Shown: positions 62,491 through 64,000 of the stretch, piece after piece | How the letters are laid out: each line of letters begins with the position of its first letter | Position numbering within the stretch: the stretch's first letter is position 1 | Source of the DNA: Neolewinella aquimaris | Lineage (GTDB): Bacteria > Bacteroidota > Bacteroidia > Chitinophagales > Saprospiraceae | Assembly: GCF_014197245.1 (NCBI RefSeq) | Contig: NZ_JACIFF010000008.1 | Location: 62,001-126,000 of the forward strand | DNA: 64,000 bases | Direction of reading: 5' to 3' | Translations under genes and position numbers: made by a program | Notes under the pieces: model-generated | Database searches by the model: none | What the model was told of the DNA's origin: nothing | Seen by the model: the letters and a program-made list of their open reading frames with translations, nothing else

Positions 62491-62997
62491 CTCCTCGGTA
62501 AGTCGAGGTAGCAAGATAGGGACTATACCGACTTCACAATGCCGGAACGACTATGAACTGTGGGCGCTTGATTGGTATTGGCAAGAACTTAAATACCGCG
62601 TTGTATTTCATTAACAATAGGGTTTGTCATAAGCGTCCCATTTTACCATTACCGTTCACGAAGGTGAGGGATAAACTTCATCTCGCAGTGGAATACGCAA
62701 CTTTTTATGATGAGCGTGTCCTTGCCATTCTTTAGGTAGCTAAATAGATCTTTCATTAGATGATCTACGTTCCTGGCCGGTGGTGCCATATGAGCAACCG
62801 CACTGCCGTTGAAGATTCCCACCGACTTGCTTCTGTATCTACCCGCCCCCTCAACTAGGCCCTGCATGTGCATTTTGTGTGCTCGTAGATAGAGTGTTCC
62901 GCGCAACTAAACACAACCAATAGTGCATCATCAGGCTATTTAAAAGCTGATAAATATAATATTTGGCTATTACAATAGCTAGATGTATGTTTGTGAC
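62491..62997. other. Gene-poor region upstream of the ATPase
   Basis: No gene is supported in this 500-bp AT-rich stretch. Short frames at 62553-62735 and 62649-62906 have no recognisable content. A good promoter candidate lies at its right end. Confidence 0.45.
62962..62993 (+). promoter_or_regulatory. Bacteroidota-type promoter for the ATPase gene
   Basis: TTTG at 62962-62965 and TATGTTTG at 62986-62993 match the -33 TTTG and -7 TAnnTTTG boxes with a 20-bp spacer. The ATG follows the -7 box by 4 bp, so the transcript would be leaderless or nearly so. Confidence 0.55.
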
Positions 62998-64000
62998 ATG
63001 ATCAATAGGACCATCACCCCAACCATAGAAGACAAGATTGGTAGCGGGAAAGCCATCATGATAATCGGGCCTCGTCAGGTCGGCAAGACTACCATTATCC
63101 TCGACCAGTTGAAGGGCAAGGACTTCACCTTTTTCGATGGCGATGATCCTTCCATACGGACTGAATTAGATACGCCGAACACGGAGAAAATCAGGCGACT
63201 GATTGGTGGGAAGAAGATTGTGTTCATCGACGAGGCGCAACGGATTAACGGTATCGGCTTAACGCTGAAGATCATCACGGATCAGTTCAAGGATGTCCAG
63301 CTCTGGATCAGTGGATCTTCCTTATTCAACGAACTCAATGAACCCCTGACGGGACGAAAATGGGAGTACGAATTGTATCCCATCAGCTGGGAGGAGTACG
63401 AAAATCACGTAGGATATCTTAAAGCACAGCAGAGTCTGGAGAGTCGCCTAATCTATGGGATGTATCCGGATGTGATCAACAATGAAAATGGGCGAGAGAA
63501 AGAAGTGCTGAGAAATCTAGTGAATAGCTATCTGTACCGAGACATCCTCTCGCACGGAGAAATCAGGAAACCGGAGGTACTTGAAAAATTGGTGCAGGGG
63601 TTAGCCCTCCAGGTAGGTAGTGAAGTGAACTACAATGAACTGAGCCAGCTGGTATCCATTTCTAAGGATACGGTGCAACGGTACATAGAAATTCTGGAGA
63701 AGGGCTACGTCATCTTTAGATTAAGGTCATTTAATCGGAACGTCCGCAACGAGATTAAGCGGGGAAGAAAAATATACTTCTATGATAACGGCATTCGGAA
63801 TGCGATCATTGGCGAGTTTGGCAGCTTAGATAACCGGCAGGATGTAGGTATGCTGTGGGAAAACTTTTTAGTTTCCGAAAGAATCAAGCAGAATAGTTAC
63901 AAATTGACCTTTGCCAAATCTCACTTTTGGAGGACAGCCCAACAGCAGGAGATTGACTACGTAGAACAGAACGGCCTAAAGCTGAAGGCCTTTGAGTTCA
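62998..64000 (+). CDS. DUF4143-type AAA ATPase, partial at the window end
   Basis: At least 334 residues are visible and the frame is still open at the window edge. The protein has Walker A GPRQVGKTT, Walker B KIVFIDEAQR, an AAA_14 domain with LWISGSSLFNELNE and PLTGRKWEYELYPISWEEY, then LYRDILSHGEIRKPEVLEKLVQG-type text and the start of a DUF4143 nuclease-like C-domain (FYDNGIRNAII, LWENFLVSERI, EIDYVE). Such ATPases are common in mobile or toxin-like contexts; function unknown. No stop codon is seen before the end. Confidence 0.85.
   Translation, partial: MINRTITPTIEDKIGSGKAIMIIGPRQVGKTTIILDQLKGKDFTFFDGDDPSIRTELDTPNTEKIRRLIGGKKIVFIDEAQRINGIGLTLKIITDQFKDVQLWISGSSLFNELNEPLTGRKWEYELYPISWEEYENHVGYLKAQQSLESRLIYGMYPDVINNENGREKEVLRNLVNSYLYRDILSHGEIRKPEVLEKLVQGLALQVGSEVNYNELSQLVSISKDTVQRYIEILEKGYVIFRLRSFNRNVRNEIKRGRKIYFYDNGIRNAIIGEFGSLDNRQDVGMLWENFLVSERIKQNSYKLTFAKSHFWRTAQQQEIDYVEQNGLKLKAFEF

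Overview
The window looks like the chromosome of a GC-rich (about 55-60%) Bacteroidota, most likely a Saprospiria/Lewinella-type bacterium. Reasons: a GldD gliding-motility lipoprotein, two outer-membrane receptor-type barrels, two SusR-like hybrid sensors ending in AraC domains, DUF4412/DUF547/KTSC/DUF1304 proteins, a mitochondrial-type aconitase, MutA, and TAnnTTTG-type promoter boxes. I recognised no tRNA, rRNA or CRISPR array.

Layout. 1-13.5 kb: a catalytically dead papain-fold protein followed 14 bp later by a heme/siderophore-type TonB receptor; a TPR hybrid sensor; VanZ and DUF547 proteins; DNA polymerase IV; a KTSC protein; a DegT aminotransferase; XerD. 13.5-25.4 kb: HAD phosphatase, a five-unit tandem repeat array, GT2 glycosyltransferase, SDR, MtaB, aconitase, a 29-aa putative lipoprotein, a MurG-like glycosyltransferase, an ScfR/RamB-type regulator and GldD. 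25.6-37.2 kb: a MazF-type toxin-antitoxin pair; a cNMP-domain histidine kinase followed by a response regulator fused to a thioredoxin-reductase-like domain; a hydrolase-OsmC fusion; divergent GH9 glucanase and sulfatase; an ECF sigma factor overlapping an inner-membrane/outer-membrane-barrel partner; a short MutA.

37.3-45.1 kb is a defence island: hsdR, hsdM, hsdS and, overlapping hsdS by 4 bp, an ABC-type ATPase with a C-terminal TOPRIM-like region. The last resembles OLD or fused PARIS (AriA-AriB) effectors and is the strongest candidate for a little-described system. The island abuts a remnant of a CoA-transferase beta subunit. 45.1-56.6 kb is a degraded accessory zone: remnants of an integrase, a KilA-N protein, a tricorn-type protease and an IS5-family element, a complete IS630-type transposase and a complete 886-bp IS5/IS427-type element with a TTA target duplication, interspersed with an 800-aa barrel receptor, a SnoaL-like protein, an AraC regulator and an orphan lipoprotein. 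56.6-61.8 kb holds a 1376-aa hybrid sensor and an aspartyl protease. The right end carries an IS630 fragment fused to a KilA-N fragment, then a DUF4143-type ATPase cut by the window edge.

The most unexpected non-genic signal is a dispersed 20-nt motif, TTGCACCYGCGTCCCCGCCC. I find 13 copies in both orientations, in intergenic DNA and inside genes in several reading frames. Copies in genes lie mainly at signal-peptide ends or in linkers.
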